DNA of 64,000 bases, from the NCBI RefSeq assembly GCF_017874355.1, contig NZ_JAGGLI010000013.1:1-64000 (forward strand), given 5' to 3'. Below the pieces are notes generated by a model. It was not told the DNA's origin. It made no database searches and saw only the letters and a program-made list of their open reading frames with translations. Shown piece by piece: positions 62,297 through 64,000 of the stretch; position 1 is the first letter of the stretch; each line of letters starts with the position of its first letter. The DNA comes from Acetoanaerobium pronyense. Lineage in GTDB: Bacteria; Bacillota; Clostridia; Peptostreptococcales; Filifactoraceae. The position numbers were made by a program, and so were the translations under genes.

Positions 62297-64000
62297 ATGG
62301 ATATAATGAGCGGAATGAAAAGAACAGGTTACTGTGGGGAATTGAGTTTAGAAGATATAGGAAAAGAAGTAGTTCTTATGGGATGGGTACAAAAATCAAG
62401 AGATTTAGGCTCAATAGTGTTTGTAGATATGAGAGATAGAGAAGGTGTTTGCCAGATAGTCTTTGATGAGACAATAAACCAAAATTTATTTGTTAAATCT
62501 CAAGAGCTTGGATCAGAGTATGTAATCGCAGTAAAGGGTATTGTTAGAGAGAGAGCATCTAAAAATCCAAATATAAAAACTGGCGATATAGAGGTATATG
62601 CTAGTGAATTAAGGATTTTAAATAAATCTGAAACCCCTCCAATATATATTAAAGATGATGATGCAGTATCTGAAAACTTGAGAATGAAATATAGATATTT
62701 AGATCTTAGAAAGCCTAAAATGCAAAATAATTTTATTCTAAGACATAAAGTTACTCAAATTGTTAGAAATTATCTTTCAGATAATGGTTTTATAGAGATA
62801 GAAACTCCAATTTTAGGAAAACCGACTCCAGAAGGAGCCAGAGATTATCTTGTTCCAAGTAGAGTAAATAAGGGAAGCTTCTATGGTCTTCCCCAGTCAC
62901 CTCAGCTTTTCAAACAACTACTTATGGTATCTGGAATGGATAAATATTTCCAAATCGCTAAATGCTTTAGAGATGAAGACCTTAGAGCTGATAGACAACC
63001 AGAATTCACTCAGATAGATTGTGAAATGTCATTTGTAGAAATAAATGATGTTCTTGATATTATGGAAAATATGATTTCTAAAATTTTGTCCGAGACTTTA
63101 GATGTAAATATAAGTCTTCCAATTCCAAGAATGACATATAAAGAAGCAATGGATAGATTTGGTTCAGATAAGCCAGATACAAGGTTTGGGTTTGAGCTTG
63201 TGGATATTACAGCTGATGCTAAAACTTGTGGTTTTGGAGTATTTGAGTCAGCTGCAAACGAAGAATGTAAAAGTGTAAGAGGAATAAATCTCAAAGGATA
63301 TGAAGCAAGCTTCACAAGAAAAGGAATAACTGCACTAGAAGATGTGGCTAAAACCTATGGAGCAAAAGGCCTGGCATGGATAAAAATTACAGAAGAGGGT
63401 GTAACATCTCCAATAAGCAAATTTTTCACTCAAGAAAATCTAGAAACTATCATAAATAAGCTTGAAGGAGAAAAAGGAGACTTACTTTTATTTGTAGCTG
63501 ATAGGGATAAAGTTGTTTTTGATGCCTTAGGACATGTAAGGATAGATGCAGCTAAGAAATTGGATATTCTAGATGAAAATAAATATAATCTTCTTTATGT
63601 AACTGAGTTTCCTCAGTTTGAATACGATGAAGAAGAAAATAGATATGTAGCTATGCATCATCCATTTACTTCTCCTATGGATGAGGATTTAGAGCTTCTA
63701 GATACAAATCCATCTAAGGTAAGAGCTAAAGCATATGATATGGTTCTAAATGGGGTAGAGCTTGGCGGGGGAAGTATACGTATATACAACTCAGATGTCC
63801 AAGAAAAAATGTTCAATCTGTTAGGCTTTAGCAAAGAAGAAGCATGGGATAAATTCGGATTTTTATTAGAAGCATTTAAATATGGTACACCTCCACATGG
63901 GGGAATAGCATTTGGACTCGATAGACTCGTGATGCTATTAGCTAAGCAAGATAGTATTAGAGAGGTTATAGCATTTCCGAAAAATCAAAATGCTATATGC
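62297..64000 (+). CDS. aspS: Aspartate-tRNA ligase (partial, runs off the end)
   Basis: Charges tRNA-Asp. From ATG 62297 (AGCAGGAGG before it) an open frame runs to the last base, 568 codons without a stop. The OB-fold anticodon-binding domain (VVLMGWVQKSRDLGSIVFVDMRDREG) comes first, then class II motifs: GAKGLAW-type insertion domain, FRDEDLRADRQPEFTQID (motif 2), and near the end GIAFGLDRLVMLLA (motif 3) followed by REVIAFPKNQNA. The usual length is about 590 residues, so the C-terminal last twenty or so codons are missing from the window. Confidence 0.94.
   Translation, partial: MDIMSGMKRTGYCGELSLEDIGKEVVLMGWVQKSRDLGSIVFVDMRDREGVCQIVFDETINQNLFVKSQELGSEYVIAVKGIVRERASKNPNIKTGDIEVYASELRILNKSETPPIYIKDDDAVSENLRMKYRYLDLRKPKMQNNFILRHKVTQIVRNYLSDNGFIEIETPILGKPTPEGARDYLVPSRVNKGSFYGLPQSPQLFKQLLMVSGMDKYFQIAKCFRDEDLRADRQPEFTQIDCEMSFVEINDVLDIMENMISKILSETLDVNISLPIPRMTYKEAMDRFGSDKPDTRFGFELVDITADAKTCGFGVFESAANEECKSVRGINLKGYEASFTRKGITALEDVAKTYGAKGLAWIKITEEGVTSPISKFFTQENLETIINKLEGEKGDLLLFVADRDKVVFDALGHVRIDAAKKLDILDENKYNLLYVTEFPQFEYDEEENRYVAMHHPFTSPMDEDLELLDTNPSKVRAKAYDMVLNGVELGGGSIRIYNSDVQEKMFNLLGFSKEEAWDKFGFLLEAFKYGTPPHGGIAFGLDRLVMLLAKQDSIREVIAFPKNQNAIC

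Overview
The window is a continuous stretch of core chromosome from a strongly AT-rich, low-GC Gram-positive bacterium. The gene set (Spo0A, ArgR, HemZ-type radical SAM protein, Asp23, TlyA, SpoIID/LytB-domain protein, Rel of the RXKD type) and gene orders (asp23-nusB-xseA-xseB-ispA-dxs-tlyA-argR-recN-spo0A; ruvCAB-queA-tgt-yajC-secDF; recJ-apt-rel-dtd-hemZ-hisS-aspS) point to an anaerobic member of the Clostridia/Tissierellia. This is an inference from gene content; there is no rRNA to confirm it. TTG and GTG starts are common and strong AGGAGG-type ribosome sites usually decide the start, so many starts given here lie inside the longest possible reading frame. I see no tRNA or rRNA gene, no insertion sequence, no prophage and no CRISPR array. 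No gene-free stretch exceeds 300 bases.

Layout. 1-2.8 kb: truA and msrA on the minus strand, ung on plus, a DUF3783 gene on minus. 2.9-5.6 kb: an inositol-phosphatase family gene, then an encapsulated-ferritin/encapsulin operon that meets a small MltG-like membrane protein gene tail to tail at a perfect palindrome. 5.6-10.9 kb: acetyltransferase, signal peptidase, a TIM-barrel protein, a TGS-containing nucleoside kinase, glutaminase, and a winged-helix regulator with a textbook sigma-A promoter. 11-21.5 kb: plsX, asp23, nusB, exonuclease VII, isoprenoid genes, tlyA, argR, recN, spo0A. 21.6-28.2 kb: a SteA/SteB cell-division pair, two glycosyltransferases, DUF3866, Nudix, pyrimidine-nucleoside phosphorylase. 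28.2-31.9 kb: mltG-trmR-trhP-udk. 32-36.3 kb: a lone CitE-like lyase, an orphan 90-residue gene and a class A PBP. 36.4-42.4 kb: hflX, a HEAT-repeat protein, YigZ, CoA-binding protein, YebC, and a MarR/MATE efflux operon with two operator-like sites. 42.5-64 kb: ruvCAB, a SpoIID-domain protein, queuosine genes, yajC, a gamma carbonic anhydrase-like gene, secDF, an ABC1/UbiB kinase, recJ, apt, rel, dtd, an MBL hydrolase, hemZ, hisS and a truncated aspS.

How it fits together. Most genes are housekeeping: DNA repair (ung, recN, ruvCAB, recJ, xseAB), tRNA wobble modification (trhP/trmR, queA/tgt, truA), translation quality (dtd, hisS, aspS), envelope assembly (PBP, mltG, SteA/B, glycosyltransferases), isoprenoid supply and protein export. 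The more distinctive items are the iron-storing encapsulin nanocompartment with a repeated motif upstream, the Spo0A gene without the sporulation genes that usually sit nearby, the SteA/SteB-glycosyltransferase block in a gene order that resembles the actinobacterial one, and the twin-operator MarR/MATE module.
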